Below, piece after piece: positions 10,047-19,340 of a stretch of 64,000 nucleotides of DNA; the first letter of the stretch is position 1, and every line of letters starts with the position of its first letter. The stretch covers positions 114,199 through 178,198 of the forward strand of contig NZ_AUGR01000013.1 in NCBI RefSeq assembly GCF_000422765.1. The letters are read 5' to 3'. This stretch comes from Neptunomonas japonica DSM 18939 (GTDB taxonomy: Bacteria > Pseudomonadota > Gammaproteobacteria > Pseudomonadales > Balneatricaceae). The position numbers and the translations under genes were made by a program. The notes below the pieces were generated by a model that ran no database searches, was not told the origin of the DNA, and worked only from the letters and a program-made list of their open reading frames with translations.

Positions 10047-10421
10047 ATGTTAAAAATGAATCACGAGGTTTCAGTGAGTAAAAATCAAACAAGATGTGAC
10101 GATCAAAGTCTTAGTTTTGCTTTAGATAAAGGAGCGCACCTTGTGATGTTTGGTGCAGAGCACTGTGGAGTGTGCCAAGTGATCTGGCCACAATTGCTAG
10201 TTGCGCTGGATGAGCGCTGGTCAAGTTTGAAACTGCACTATATTGACTGTGGAAAACATCAAGAAAATTGTGCGCAGCATGGTGTTTATTCTTTGCCTGT
10301 TGTCAGGCTGTATTTTGATGGACGGCTGTATCTAGAGAAAATGCAGGTGTTTAGTCTGGGGCCATTTATTGCTGATATAAATGCATTATGCGAGCAATAT
10401 AGTGTGCAAAACGATAGGTAG
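10047..10421 (+). CDS. Thioredoxin family protein
   Basis: A 124-residue thioredoxin-fold protein with a CGVC active site (residues 37-40, in FGAEHCGVCQVI) and the cis-proline region VYSLPVVRLYFDG. There is no signal peptide, so it is probably cytoplasmic. CGVC is less common than CGPC and its redox partner is unknown. A further CGKHQENC segment could form an extra disulfide. Confidence 0.8.
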   Translation: MLKMNHEVSVSKNQTRCDDQSLSFALDKGAHLVMFGAEHCGVCQVIWPQLLVALDERWSSLKLHYIDCGKHQENCAQHGVYSLPVVRLYFDGRLYLEKMQVFSLGPFIADINALCEQYSVQNDR

Positions 10422-10459
10422 TAATCGGCAGTAAGGTAGTCCTGCTGCCGATTATTATT
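10422..10459. terminator. Bidirectional terminator between thioredoxin-like gene and nhaD
   Basis: TAATCGGCAG at 10422-10431 is perfectly complementary to CTGCCGATTA at 10445-10454, followed by a T-rich tract. It begins at the base after the thioredoxin-like stop codon and lies between convergent genes. Confidence 0.8.
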
Positions 10460-10479
10460 TATAAAGTTATTACGCCGCT

Positions 10480-11730
10480 TTAGTTAAATAACACAGTACC
10501 CACACCAAAGCTCCCTGCAAAGCCTAAAGAGTAGGCGAGCAGTAAGAAAAAGCTGTATTTCATATAACTAATAAATGTCACTTCTTTAATCTTACTCATC
10601 GCCACAATGCCCGCTGCAGAGCCAATGATAAGCAGTGAGCCGCCAACGCCAACACCGTAAGTTAGCGATAACCAGCTAGCGGGAGTCATTTCTAAATTAG
10701 CTTTTAATAGAGCAGCAGTAAGCGGTACGTTATCCACGAGTGAAGAGAGCAGCCCCATTACATAGTTTGCTTGTATTGGAGGCAGAATCTCGTAGATTTT
10801 TACGAGATGATCAAGCACTCCTATCTCTTTTAACATCCCGACTAACAACAATATTCCTAAGAAAAACAACAGAGTATCAAACTCAATAACGCGTATGTAA
10901 TCGAGCATGTTTTCTCGGTCATCAGCGGTGTGGAAGAAACGCCCGATCAAGAACATGATGGATAAACCGAAGAGGAAAGTAAGTACCGGAGGAACCCCGG
11001 CGATAATGTTAAGCACAATAGTGCTAAGAATGGTGAATAGGAAAAGTATCGCGATACTCATACCAACACGATCGTAATGACGCTCACCTCCATCAATGAT
11101 TAGTTCGCCTTTTAGGCCAAAAGAGAGCAGCCCAGCAAGAAAAATAACACTAACAAAAGAGGGAAGTGCTAACCAGAGTAGATCCTGAATGGCAACTTTA
11201 TCTGCGAGGAATATCATCAGTGTGGTGACATCACCCGTTATAAGAGAGACACCGCCAGAGTTCACGGCAAATACAACCATCACTGCAAATTTTAATGTTT
11301 TATTGGGTGGTAGCTTTAATGACAGTACCAAGGCAACAGACACCAGCGTGGCGGTGATATTGTCAGATAACGATGAGAATGCAAAAGCGAAGATTGCCAC
11401 CATAAACAGCAGTGTTTTTTCACCTACCTTCGAGGGCAGAAACTTGTAAATCATTGTTTCAATAAGGCCCTGATGGTTAAGAAAGGCAACAAAGGTCATA
11501 GCGGCCATCAGGAAAAGCCATAAACTGGCTATCTCTAGTAGGTTCTCGTTTAACATGCCCTGGATCTGTTTTGGGGTGACATCGTCAGCAGGAAAGAGGA
11601 AAAGAACTAGCCACGATAGCGTGCCAAGAAACAGCGTGGTTTTGGCTTTGTTTAGGTGAATCACATCTTCAAGCACAATCATAAAGAAAGCAATGACAGC
11701 CAGAATGATCAGAAAAGTGTGCATTAGCAC
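10480..11730 (-). CDS. nhaD: Na+/H+ antiporter, NhaD family
   Basis: A 416-residue polytopic membrane protein of the ion transporter superfamily. Motifs seen include FSSLSDNITATLVS, FAVNSGGVSLITGDVTTLMI and LLSSLVDNVPLTAALL, with conserved Asp/Asn residues inside helices as in NhaD of marine and alkaliphilic bacteria. It exports sodium in exchange for protons, fitting a marine host. The first residues (MLMHTFL) allow a start two codons later. Confidence 0.88.
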   Translation of the reverse strand: MLMHTFLIILAVIAFFMIVLEDVIHLNKAKTTLFLGTLSWLVLFLFPADDVTPKQIQGMLNENLLEIASLWLFLMAAMTFVAFLNHQGLIETMIYKFLPSKVGEKTLLFMVAIFAFAFSSLSDNITATLVSVALVLSLKLPPNKTLKFAVMVVFAVNSGGVSLITGDVTTLMIFLADKVAIQDLLWLALPSFVSVIFLAGLLSFGLKGELIIDGGERHYDRVGMSIAILFLFTILSTIVLNIIAGVPPVLTFLFGLSIMFLIGRFFHTADDRENMLDYIRVIEFDTLLFFLGILLLVGMLKEIGVLDHLVKIYEILPPIQANYVMGLLSSLVDNVPLTAALLKANLEMTPASWLSLTYGVGVGGSLLIIGSAAGIVAMSKIKEVTFISYMKYSFFLLLAYSLGFAGSFGVGTVLFN

Positions 11731-11858
11731 GACTCCACAAAATTTAAGAAAGCAATATTTTAGGGGCTGGTTACTGTGTATGCATTGTTTTTTTCGACTT
11801 AAACTTTATATTATTCCCTTCTTTACGTTTTGAAGTTCAGTGTGAGAGTCTAGATTCA

Positions 11859-12134
11859 TTGTCTACTTTATCCAATAGTCCAACGTGGTACATCTATATC
11901 CTACGTTGTGCGGATGGCAGCTTGTACACAGGGATTACGACAGATTGTGATAGGCGCTTAAAAGAGCATAATGAAAGCAATACATTAGGCGCTAAATATA
12001 CACGCCCTAGAAGACCTGTAGTTCTGGTATGGTCTGAAGCAGTAGTTAGCCGTTCCTTGGCGAGTAAACGCGAATATCAGATTAAACAGTATTCCCGAGT
12101 GAAAAAGTTAGCGCTCATCAACAGTTTTAATTGA
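11859..12134 (+). CDS. GIY-YIG nuclease domain protein (UPF0213/YhbQ-like)
   Basis: A 91-residue single-domain GIY-YIG protein. The signature appears as WYIYILRC followed by LYTGITTD, then the catalytic arginine (DRRLKEHN) and KYTRPRRPV. YhbQ-type proteins are small nucleases of uncertain role in DNA repair. Translation appears to start at TTG 11859, as no in-frame ATG precedes the conserved core. Confidence 0.82.
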   Translation: MSTLSNSPTWYIYILRCADGSLYTGITTDCDRRLKEHNESNTLGAKYTRPRRPVVLVWSEAVVSRSLASKREYQIKQYSRVKKLALINSFN

Positions 12135-12217
12135 GCTAAATTCCTCAAGACTTGACCATAGGTTTAAGCTTTTTGCTTCTTTGTATTTGAATGTTTTTGA
12201 CTTGACGTAAAATATTT

Positions 12218-12240
12218 AAATGTTATGTTATAACGTATTT
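12218..12240 (+). promoter_or_regulatory. Putative Zur box
   Basis: AAATGTTAT at 12218-12226 followed, after one or two bases, by TATAACG closely resembles the gammaproteobacterial Zur operator, an inverted repeat around TGTTATA-N-TATAACA. It sits just upstream of a His-rich zinc protein gene and its ABC genes, so zinc-repressed expression of the operon is expected. Confidence 0.7.
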
Positions 12241-12259
12241 TTTCTAAATGGGCACAGTC

Positions 12260-12985
12260 ATGAAACTTAAACCTTTGGTCGTAGCTACCACTTTAACTTC
12301 TTTTACGTTGCTAGGGGCTTCTTCATTCTTGTATGCAAGTGATGCTCATGAGCACGGTATTGCTGAGTTAAACGTTGCATTTGAAGCTAAGCAGCTAGAG
12401 ATCATGTTTTTATCGCCGGCAGCTAATTTGGTTGGTTTCGAACATTCGCCTGAAACTGAACAGCAAGAGAAGCTGATTGTTGACGCTGTGCACGCGTTGA
12501 AGCAAGGGTACGAAATAATCCGCTTACCTAAAGAGGCAGTATGTTTGTTAAAAGAAGCAGACGTTGAGCAGTCTTTACTTGAAGCGCACTCTTCTGGGCA
12601 TGAAGAGCATGAGCATGAAAAAGAGCATGAACATGAAGAAGAACATGAGCATGAAAAAGAGCATGAAAAAGAGCATGAGCATGAAAAAGAGCATGAGCAT
12701 GAAGAAGAGCATGAGCATGAAGAAGAGCATGAGCATGAAAAAGAGCATGAGCATGAAGAAGAACATGAGCATGAAGAAGAACATGAACATGAATCAGGGC
12801 ATTCAGATTTTACAGTACACTACCAGTTTGTCTGCGCTAAGCCAGAGATGTTAACAGGCTTTACAACGGGGCTTTTTGAGCAGTTTCCTATGATTGAATC
12901 GATCAGATATAAGATGGTGAGTCATGAAGGGCAACAAGGTGGTGAACTTTTACCTTCTGAAGGAGACATACGCATTAAACAATAG
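12260..12985 (+). CDS. DUF2796 zinc-binding periplasmic protein (ZrgA/PA4063-like)
   Basis: Exported protein with an N-terminal signal peptide (MKLKPLVVATTL... ending near YASDAHEHG). The start at 12260 is chosen for this; an in-frame ATG at 12248 adds four residues. A long low-complexity block of alternating His/Glu/Lys, with units like EHEHEKEH, spans roughly codons 113-177 (12597-12795). DUF2796 proteins of this type (ZrgA, PA4063) are periplasmic zinc carriers. The gene heads an operon with an ABC ATPase, a permease and DUF3299, the same order as Pseudomonas PA4063-PA4066. Confidence 0.87.
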   Translation: MKLKPLVVATTLTSFTLLGASSFLYASDAHEHGIAELNVAFEAKQLEIMFLSPAANLVGFEHSPETEQQEKLIVDAVHALKQGYEIIRLPKEAVCLLKEADVEQSLLEAHSSGHEEHEHEKEHEHEEEHEHEKEHEKEHEHEKEHEHEEEHEHEEEHEHEKEHEHEEEHEHEEEHEHESGHSDFTVHYQFVCAKPEMLTGFTTGLFEQFPMIESIRYKMVSHEGQQGGELLPSEGDIRIKQ

Positions 12986-13046
12986 CGCTATTTAATTAAT
13001 AGTCGTTTTTTTTAGGTCAGTAATAAGCTCAGCATTAGGCACAGCT

Positions 13047-13751
13047 ATGGCAAAGGTGTTATTAGATAAAGTTAAGTACTCTTGGATAAAAGATGCACCT
13101 CTTTTAGATATTGCTACATGTGATATTCAAAGTGGGGAGCGTGTATTTATACAGGGGCCATCAGGCAGTGGGAAAAGTACACTACTTAACTTACTGACGG
13201 GCTTATTACTGCCAGACTCTGGTGTGATTAATATTGCAGGCAGTGACATTTCATCATTGTCAGCTGTAAAAAGAGATTGTTTTCGGGCCGATCATATTGG
13301 TTTTGTTTTCCAGCAGTTTAACCTGCTTCCTTATCTCTCGTTAATAGACAATGTCATGTTGGCATGTCGTTTTTCTAGGGTACGTACACAACGAGCACTG
13401 AAACATCACGGCAGTGTACGAAAAGCTGCTGAGCAGTTATTGGTTGAACTAGGGCTGGAGAAACAGCTTCGCCAACGGGTGACGGTTGCTGAACTGTCTG
13501 TTGGTCAGCAGCAACGCGTGGCGGTAGCGCGAGCTTTAATAGGTTCTCCTGAGTTGTTGATAGCTGATGAGCCTACATCTGCACTAGACGCAGCGTCGCG
13601 TGACACTTTTACTGAGCTATTAATAGCAGAAGCTTCTCGGTACAACAGCACATTATTGTTGGTAAGCCATGACGAAGCATTGGGTCAGCACTTTAATAGA
13701 ACAATTCTACTACAACATATAAATAGTGCAGGAGTCTTCCATGCTGCTTAG
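13047..13751 (+). CDS. ABC transporter ATP-binding protein (zinc operon)
   Basis: A 234-residue ATPase of the MacB/LolD class. Walker A GPSGSGKST, Q-loop FVFQQFNLLPYLS, signature LSVGQQQRVAVARAL, Walker B LLIADEPTSALD and H-loop VSHDEAL are all present. It pairs with the overlapping FtsX-type permease gene and resembles PA4064. The complex is more likely a mechanotransmitting or lipoprotein-type transporter than a classical importer. Confidence 0.88.
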   Translation: MAKVLLDKVKYSWIKDAPLLDIATCDIQSGERVFIQGPSGSGKSTLLNLLTGLLLPDSGVINIAGSDISSLSAVKRDCFRADHIGFVFQQFNLLPYLSLIDNVMLACRFSRVRTQRALKHHGSVRKAAEQLLVELGLEKQLRQRVTVAELSVGQQQRVAVARALIGSPELLIADEPTSALDAASRDTFTELLIAEASRYNSTLLLVSHDEALGQHFNRTILLQHINSAGVFHAA

Positions 13752-14997
13752 TGTTGCGCTGTCGAGTAGTTGGAGCCGCCGCCATACTTTATTTTTTATT
13801 GTACTGACGATTGCCCTCAGTGTGACGCTCTTAATGGGCGTAGAAAAAATTCGTGCAGAAGTGCGTGACAGTTTTAACCGTTCTGTTTCTGGTACCGATT
13901 TGATTGTGGGAGCCAGAGGGGGTGAGTTACAGCTTATCTTGTACTCCATTTTTCATATTGGTCAAGCCTCCAATAATATGAGTTGGGCAAGTTTTGAGCT
14001 GATAAAAAATAACAAACATGTTGCGTGGGCAGAGCCTATCTCTCTTGGTGATTCACATAAAGGTTTTAGAGTTGTAGGGACGTCAGCAAGCTTCTTTGAA
14101 CATTATAAAGTGGGGCAGCAGACAAGGTTAGAGTTTCAACATGGAAGGGCTTTTAGCGACTTGTTTGATGCGGTTGTTGGTGCGGATGTTGCCAGGCAGC
14201 TTGGGTATCAACTAGGTGAGCGTATTACCCTCTCCCATGGTGTCGGTAAGACAAGCTTTTCTGAACACGATGATCGTCCTTTTAGTATCATAGGTGTATT
14301 AGAACCAACTGGAACTCCCATTGACCAGTCGGTGTTTGTTAGCTCTCAAGCAATTGAAGCGATTCATGTTGGCTGGCAAGCGGGTAGTCGTATTCGTGGC
14401 CAGCAAATATCAGAAGATGAAATAAGAAGTAAAAGCCTACAGCCTAAAGAGTTAACGGCTGTTTTAGTCGCAATGAAATCAAAATTAGGTACCTTTCACC
14501 TACAGCGTCAGATTAATAACTATAAAGTGGAACCTCTTCAAGCGGTATTACCAGGTGTTGCGTTGCAGCAAATGTGGCAGTTGATTCGTGTTGCTGAGAA
14601 CGCACTGTTACTAGTCTCTGCATGTGTAGTACTGGCTGGGTTTATGGGTATGTTGGCTGTGCTGCTCACAAGCTTAGGAGCACGACGCAAAGAGATGGCT
14701 ATTCTACGTTCAATTGGTGCTAGGCCTTGGCATATTGTTGCTTTGCTTGTATTTGAGTCTTCATTGGTGAGCATAGTGGGAACTTTGATAGGGGTATTGA
14801 TGTCTGTATTCTTGTTGATGTTCGCACGACCATTGCTTGAAGTACAATTTGGTTTATTTATCCAGTCCGCTGGATTGTCTTTGGATGACTTGCCGATGTT
14901 ATTCTGTGTTGTGTTGGCTGGGGCACTAACGGGGTTATGGCCAGGTTATCGGGCTTATCAGATGACAGCTGCAGACGGGCTTACGGCTCGATATTAA
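13741..14997 (+). CDS. FtsX/MacB-type ABC transporter permease (zinc operon)
   Basis: About 418 residues with one N-terminal membrane helix, a large periplasmic domain (residues about 35-270), and three C-terminal helices. This is the FtsX/MacB topology, with the conserved RRKEMAILRSIGARPWHI cytoplasmic loop. ATG 13741, preceded by CAGGAG, is preferred over an upstream GTG at 13726 and overlaps the ATPase gene by 11 bp. It corresponds to PA4065 in the Zur-controlled Pseudomonas operon. Confidence 0.87.
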   Translation: MLLSVALSSSWSRRHTLFFIVLTIALSVTLLMGVEKIRAEVRDSFNRSVSGTDLIVGARGGELQLILYSIFHIGQASNNMSWASFELIKNNKHVAWAEPISLGDSHKGFRVVGTSASFFEHYKVGQQTRLEFQHGRAFSDLFDAVVGADVARQLGYQLGERITLSHGVGKTSFSEHDDRPFSIIGVLEPTGTPIDQSVFVSSQAIEAIHVGWQAGSRIRGQQISEDEIRSKSLQPKELTAVLVAMKSKLGTFHLQRQINNYKVEPLQAVLPGVALQQMWQLIRVAENALLLVSACVVLAGFMGMLAVLLTSLGARRKEMAILRSIGARPWHIVALLVFESSLVSIVGTLIGVLMSVFLLMFARPLLEVQFGLFIQSAGLSLDDLPMLFCVVLAGALTGLWPGYRAYQMTAADGLTARY

Positions 14998-15086
14998 ATA
15001 AGCTTATTTGATCATTTATTACTTCATATCACTGCTGATTGAGTGTTCGTATTTCTAGTTTTTCTAAAGTAGGGTTGGTTTTTAGC

Positions 15087-15632
15087 ATGCCGGTAAGCAG
15101 GTCTTTAATAAGTGTTTTTGCACTGTATGTACTCTTTTCGATTAAAGCCATGGCGGGTGATGTGTTGCTTAACGGAGAAAAGGTAGAGCAGCTAGACTGG
15201 GAGCAATTGATGCCTGCCGATTATAGCTTGGATGGTTTTTTTGATGACCGAGATATAGGTGCGTGGGATGACTTGGATCCCAAAACTGCTCTATTAATGG
15301 ATGAGTTACAACAGGTCTTGCAATCGGCCCCTATCGTCCCTGAAATGGATGGAAGAATGATTAAGATACCTGGTTTTGTTGTGCCTGTAGAAGGTGAAAA
15401 TCAAAATGTGTTTAAGTTTTTTTTAGTGCCGTACTTTGGCGCATGTATTCATGTACCGCCTCCGCCATCGAACCAAATTATTTATGCTGACTACGAACCC
15501 GGCGTTAAGTTAGAAAGCCTTTATGATGCTGTATGGTTGACGGGTAAGCTAAGAACAAAGACTTTTAGCCATGAGCTGGCATCATCAGGGTACACAATGG
15601 ATGTTTATCGCATAGAGCCTTATAACGAATAA
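15087..15632 (+). CDS. DUF3299 exported protein (zinc operon)
   Basis: About 181 residues. The ATG at 15087 gives a clear signal peptide (MPVSRSLISVFALYV...IKAMAG); a longer TTG start at 15039 would bury it. The mature part contains the DUF3299 pattern KIPGFVVPVEG...FFLVPYFGACIHVPPPPSNQ, where Cys/His may bind metal. It matches PA4066, the last gene of the zinc operon. Its role is unknown but likely tied to zinc handling at the envelope. Confidence 0.83.
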   Translation: MPVSRSLISVFALYVLFSIKAMAGDVLLNGEKVEQLDWEQLMPADYSLDGFFDDRDIGAWDDLDPKTALLMDELQQVLQSAPIVPEMDGRMIKIPGFVVPVEGENQNVFKFFLVPYFGACIHVPPPPSNQIIYADYEPGVKLESLYDAVWLTGKLRTKTFSHELASSGYTMDVYRIEPYNE

Positions 15633-15828
15633 TAATTAAATAGCTATTTATAAAGAATACCCCACAGTAAAAATAGCCGTCTTGTGCAATATCTCAATTG
15701 TTACTGTCGTCGTAGAACTTTGTTAAAGTGTGTCACAAGGTAGCGTGTGAAATATCACGCCAATAATACATTTAGACAGATGTTTTCGCGCTAGCGTTTC
15801 CTGTTTATTCCATGCTGAGTTTCCTCAT

Positions 15829-16977
15829 ATGAAATACCCGACAACAAAGTTGCCTAAAGTTGGTACGACTATTTTTACTGTTATGTCACAGATGGCAGCA
15901 GAGCATAATGCGATTAATTTATCGCAGGGCTTCCCAGATTTTGATGGGCCTAAAAAGCTATTAGACGCAGTAGGCCATTACATTACACAAGGCGCTAACC
16001 AGTATGCCCCGATGACAGGTATGCCAGTACTACGTGAAGAGATTGCTAAAAAAGTAACTACCTTATATGGAGCTACAGTATCGGCTGAGAGCGAAATAAC
16101 AGTAACCTCAGGCGCGACGGAAGCCTTATTTGCGGCAATATCGTCGGTCGTGCAGCAAGGTGATGAAGTAATCGTGTTTGACCCCGCTTATGATAGTTAC
16201 GAGCCGGCAATCGAGCTTAACGGTGGCGTTGCCGTACATCTACAGCTACAACCGCCTAGTTTTCATATCGACTGGCAGCACCTCAAGGATGCAATTACTG
16301 CCAGAACACGCATGATTATCATCAACACGCCACATAACCCGACAGGCTCTATTCTATCGGCTCAAGATCTTGAACAGCTGGCTGAGCTGGTGCGTGACAC
16401 TGACATTCTGTTATTAGGTGATGAAGTCTATGAGCATATTGTTTTTGATGGCCAGAAACACCACAGCCTATTGAGCCATCCTGAGTTGTATCAGCGTAGC
16501 TTTGTCGTGTCTTCTTTTGGCAAGACCTACCATACGACGGGATGGAAAATTGGTTATTGTGTCGCTCCTGCTATTTTATCGGCAGAGCTTCGTAAAGTGC
16601 ATCAGTACCTGACATTCTCAACCTCAACACCGATGCAGTTAGCGCTCGCTGATATTATGCGCGATGAACCTTCCCACTATCATGACCTTCCTCGTTTTTA
16701 TCAACATAAACGCGACTTGTTCAATGCCTTGATTAAACCCAGTAAGTTTTCATTTGCGCCAGGTGAAGGGACTTACTTCCAATTGGTAGATTACAGCGCC
16801 ATTAGCGATATGGGTGACGTTGCGTTTTGTCAGTGGTTGATTAAAGAGGTAGGCGTCGCGGCAATACCTGTTTCTGTTTTTTGCCAAACACCACCGCAGA
16901 TGAAACTAGTGCGATTCTGTTTTGCAAAAGATGATGCAACATTGAGGCAAGCAGCAGAACGTTTGATTGCGATCTAG
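15829..16977 (+). CDS. ybdL: PLP-dependent aminotransferase, YbdL-like (methionine/glutamine transaminase)
   Basis: A 382-residue fold-type I class I/II aminotransferase. The Schiff-base lysine lies in SSFGKTYHTTGWKIGY. The PLP-binding segments NTPHNPTGS and GDEVYEHIVFD are present. The sequence fits YbdL/KAT-type enzymes that transaminate methionine, glutamine or aromatic amino acids. The neighbouring omega-amidase gene suggests a glutamine transaminase/omega-amidase pathway, in which 2-oxoglutaramate is hydrolysed by the partner. Confidence 0.85.
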   Translation: MKYPTTKLPKVGTTIFTVMSQMAAEHNAINLSQGFPDFDGPKKLLDAVGHYITQGANQYAPMTGMPVLREEIAKKVTTLYGATVSAESEITVTSGATEALFAAISSVVQQGDEVIVFDPAYDSYEPAIELNGGVAVHLQLQPPSFHIDWQHLKDAITARTRMIIINTPHNPTGSILSAQDLEQLAELVRDTDILLLGDEVYEHIVFDGQKHHSLLSHPELYQRSFVVSSFGKTYHTTGWKIGYCVAPAILSAELRKVHQYLTFSTSTPMQLALADIMRDEPSHYHDLPRFYQHKRDLFNALIKPSKFSFAPGEGTYFQLVDYSAISDMGDVAFCQWLIKEVGVAAIPVSVFCQTPPQMKLVRFCFAKDDATLRQAAERLIAI

Positions 16978-16987
16978 GAGAGTTCTA

Positions 16988-17773
16988 ATGGTAAAGCTTG
17001 ATGATTTACGTGTGTCATTGGTGCAAACCGAACTCATATGGCAGGCTCCCGAAAAAAACCGTCATATGTTGGCAAAAAAGATAGAGTCATTAAAAGGAAA
17101 GACTGACCTAGTCATCTTACCTGAGATGTTCACAACTTGCTTTATGATGAACCCTGAAGAGCACTCGGAACCCATGCTTGGTGAAACATTAGCGTGGATG
17201 AAATCGCAGGCTATATTGTTGGGGGCTGCCATATGCGGCTCAGTCGCGATACAAGAGAGTGATACTTACATTAATAGAATGTTACTTGTCTCTCCTACAG
17301 GGGAGGTGCAGTTTTACGATAAAACTCATCTTTTCAGAATGGGCAATGAGCACCAGCATTATAGGGCGGGCGAGGAGCGAGCCATCTTTGAGTATGCGGG
17401 GTGGCGGATATTACCGACTATCTGTTATGACCTGCGCTTTCCCGTGTTTATGCGTTGCCAAAATGATTATGACCTAGCAATTTGTGTTGCTAACTGGCCT
17501 GCTCCACGACGTAATCCGTGGCGTACATTGCTTCAAGCACGCGCTATTGAAAATCAATGTTATATGTTGGGTGTTAATCGTGTGGGTGAAGACGGCGTTG
17601 GGCTGCACTACAGTGGTGATTCATTAGCAGTGAACTTTAAAGGTGAACTGATATTGGATAAGCCGCAAGGGGAAAGCTTTGTTAAAACGGTGCTACTTCA
17701 TCTTAGTGAAGTGCAGCAGTTTCGCGAAGTGTTTCCTGCATGGCAGGATGCTGATGAGTTTACAATGAGCTAA
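16988..17773 (+). CDS. Omega-amidase, YafV-like nitrilase family
   Basis: About 261 residues. The nitrilase-superfamily Glu-Lys-Cys triad is visible in LPEMFTT, DKTHLFRM and PTICYDLRFP. YafV/omega-amidase enzymes hydrolyse 2-oxoglutaramate and 2-oxosuccinamate, products of glutamine or asparagine transaminases. The upstream YbdL-like gene ends 11 bp before, so the pair is probably one operon. ATG 16988 with AGGAG upstream is preferred over a TTG inside the previous gene. Confidence 0.86.
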   Translation: MVKLDDLRVSLVQTELIWQAPEKNRHMLAKKIESLKGKTDLVILPEMFTTCFMMNPEEHSEPMLGETLAWMKSQAILLGAAICGSVAIQESDTYINRMLLVSPTGEVQFYDKTHLFRMGNEHQHYRAGEERAIFEYAGWRILPTICYDLRFPVFMRCQNDYDLAICVANWPAPRRNPWRTLLQARAIENQCYMLGVNRVGEDGVGLHYSGDSLAVNFKGELILDKPQGESFVKTVLLHLSEVQQFREVFPAWQDADEFTMS

Positions 17774-17788
17774 GAAAAAGCATAAGTT

Positions 17789-18730
17789 TTATGGCTTATG
17801 CTTTTCGCGAAGGCTTTCGCAGTAGTCTTTATCTACTTGCTTTGGCGTAAACCAGATGTAATCAGCCTCACTTAGTGAGACGTAATCTTCTGGCTGAGAT
17901 TGATTTGTTCTAACTTCTGCTAGCAATACTGTTTTTGTGGTTTGCTTTGTCACTTGGCGCAGGTGTAACGGTACGCCCATATTTTTTTGTGTATGAAAGC
18001 TTCCAGCGATAAGAATGGTAGGCTCTTGGTTTGTTAGCATTGCATTGGACATACTGGCATCGCGTGCTAGTTGAATTGTCATCATCGGTGCTAGTTTTGC
18101 TTTTGACATGAGTTGGCAGTGGCTTTCGAATACCTGATTTAAGATCTGTTTTTTAGCGACTTCTGGGATGTTTTTAAGAGTCTTAAAGGGAGTTTCGTTG
18201 AATAAAGTATCATTATTTTTTTGCTGATAAATTTGCTTTATTGTGGCCCGATTTATATTCCCAGCACTAATGTTAGCGCCTTTAGAAAGACTGCGTTGAA
18301 TCAATGGAGCGTAATCTTTCCAAGGCCAACTTTTATCATTCCAAGCAAGTTTTGTATGTATTTGTGATTTGCTGTCAGTTGGTGTCAGTAATGCGATTTT
18401 GCTTTGCTGCTTATCGGTGAGCATTTCGAATACAACGTGTGTGTGGGGTTTGTTGAGCAGTGATTCGAGCAGCTGTAACTCAAGTCGATGATGGTCTTCA
18501 TTGTCATGCTTTTCGCCGATCAATACATAGCGAGATTTTTGTAAGTCGGTTATTAACGCCTTTTCTGTAATGAATGCTTTATCATCTAAGCTATAGATTT
18601 TTCCTACAAGAGAGTGATTTTGTAGAAGAGGAGCAGACCACTCAGAATTAGCTTGGCTGAACAGGGGTGTTAAAAATAAGAAAAATGCTACACATTGAAA
18701 AAGGTGTGTTTTGGTGGTTTTTTTAAGCAT
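17789..18730 (-). CDS. ChaN family exported protein
   Basis: About 313 residues. The internal ATG at 18728-18730 gives a signal peptide (MLKKTTKTHLFQCVAFFLF...), so the longer frame up to 18871, which crosses a terminator, is rejected. The mature protein has the ChaN/COG3016 pattern YVLIGEKHDNEDHHRLELQL and later ILIAGSFHTQKNMGVPLHL. Campylobacter ChaN binds heme at the outer membrane; the actual ligand here is unproven. No lipobox cysteine is evident after the signal peptide. Confidence 0.75.
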   Translation of the reverse strand: MLKKTTKTHLFQCVAFFLFLTPLFSQANSEWSAPLLQNHSLVGKIYSLDDKAFITEKALITDLQKSRYVLIGEKHDNEDHHRLELQLLESLLNKPHTHVVFEMLTDKQQSKIALLTPTDSKSQIHTKLAWNDKSWPWKDYAPLIQRSLSKGANISAGNINRATIKQIYQQKNNDTLFNETPFKTLKNIPEVAKKQILNQVFESHCQLMSKAKLAPMMTIQLARDASMSNAMLTNQEPTILIAGSFHTQKNMGVPLHLRQVTKQTTKTVLLAEVRTNQSQPEDYVSLSEADYIWFTPKQVDKDYCESLREKHKP

Positions 18731-18764
18731 ATTAAGCTCGTTTATGCAGCTTATTAGACACATT

Positions 18765-18787
18765 AAAAAAGGCCCCTCAGGGCCTTT
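18765..18787 (-). terminator. Rho-independent terminator of hpf
   Basis: On the minus strand AAAGGCCC (18787-18780), loop TGAG and GGGCCTTT (18775-18768) are followed by more T. It ends the hpf transcript and separates it from chaN. Confidence 0.85.
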
Positions 18788-18809
18788 AGTATCTAATAAT
18801 GGGTTACTT

Positions 18810-19184
18810 TCAGGCCTGATAGACCTCTTCATCATCGTCGATATCATCATCGTTGACGGATTCTTCACCAATTAAAGTAGTATGTTTAGGTGTGCCTTTT
18901 TTATGCACCTGTTTGTCGTGTAGTTTGGCTAGCTGACGATCTATTTTTTGAGCGAGTGCATCTAATGCAACAAAAAGATTATCATCAGATGCTTTAGCGT
19001 TAATTTCTCTGCCAGCAGCGTGTAGAGTGGCTTCAACCTCTTCCAGGCGGTCTGTTTTATCAAGAGTGACCTGAGCACTAGAAATAACATCGTAACGTTC
19101 TTGGCTGTGTTCTAACCAAGATTCAATTTTTTCGCGAAGAGCTGGTGAAACTTTATCATGGCGGTTAGTGATGTTGATGATCAT
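18810..19184 (-). CDS. hpf: Ribosome hibernation promoting factor (short HPF)
   Basis: A 124-residue sigma-54-modulation/S30Ae domain protein (MIINITNRHDKVSPALREKI...) with the conserved DNLFVALDALAQKIDRQLAKLHDK helix. It binds the small ribosomal subunit during stationary phase. The acidic C-terminal tail (VNDDDIDDDEEVYQA) is longer than in E. coli Hpf but has no long-HPF dimerisation domain. A terminator follows. Confidence 0.9.
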   Translation of the reverse strand: MIINITNRHDKVSPALREKIESWLEHSQERYDVISSAQVTLDKTDRLEEVEATLHAAGREINAKASDDNLFVALDALAQKIDRQLAKLHDKQVHKKGTPKHTTLIGEESVNDDDIDDDEEVYQA

Positions 19185-19340
19185 ATAATTTCCTTACTAC
19201 GTAAATTGCAACAACCAAAGGCTGCGTATAAATCAACATTGAAAACGTAACTTACCGGGGTCCTTTTTCTTTAGTATTTATGAACTTTGTGGATTCACTA
19301 TAGCTCTGATTTTACAAAAAAGGAAAGAGATTTTTTAGCT

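Noticed and set aside
12564..12854. Lys/Met-rich and Phe/Met/Leu-rich frames over the His-repeat
   Set aside because: They are out-of-frame readings of the low-complexity GAGCAT/GAAAAA repeats inside the zinc-carrier gene.
18731..18871. N-terminal extension of the ChaN gene
   Set aside because: It would run through the hpf terminator and hide the signal peptide; ATG at 18730 is better.
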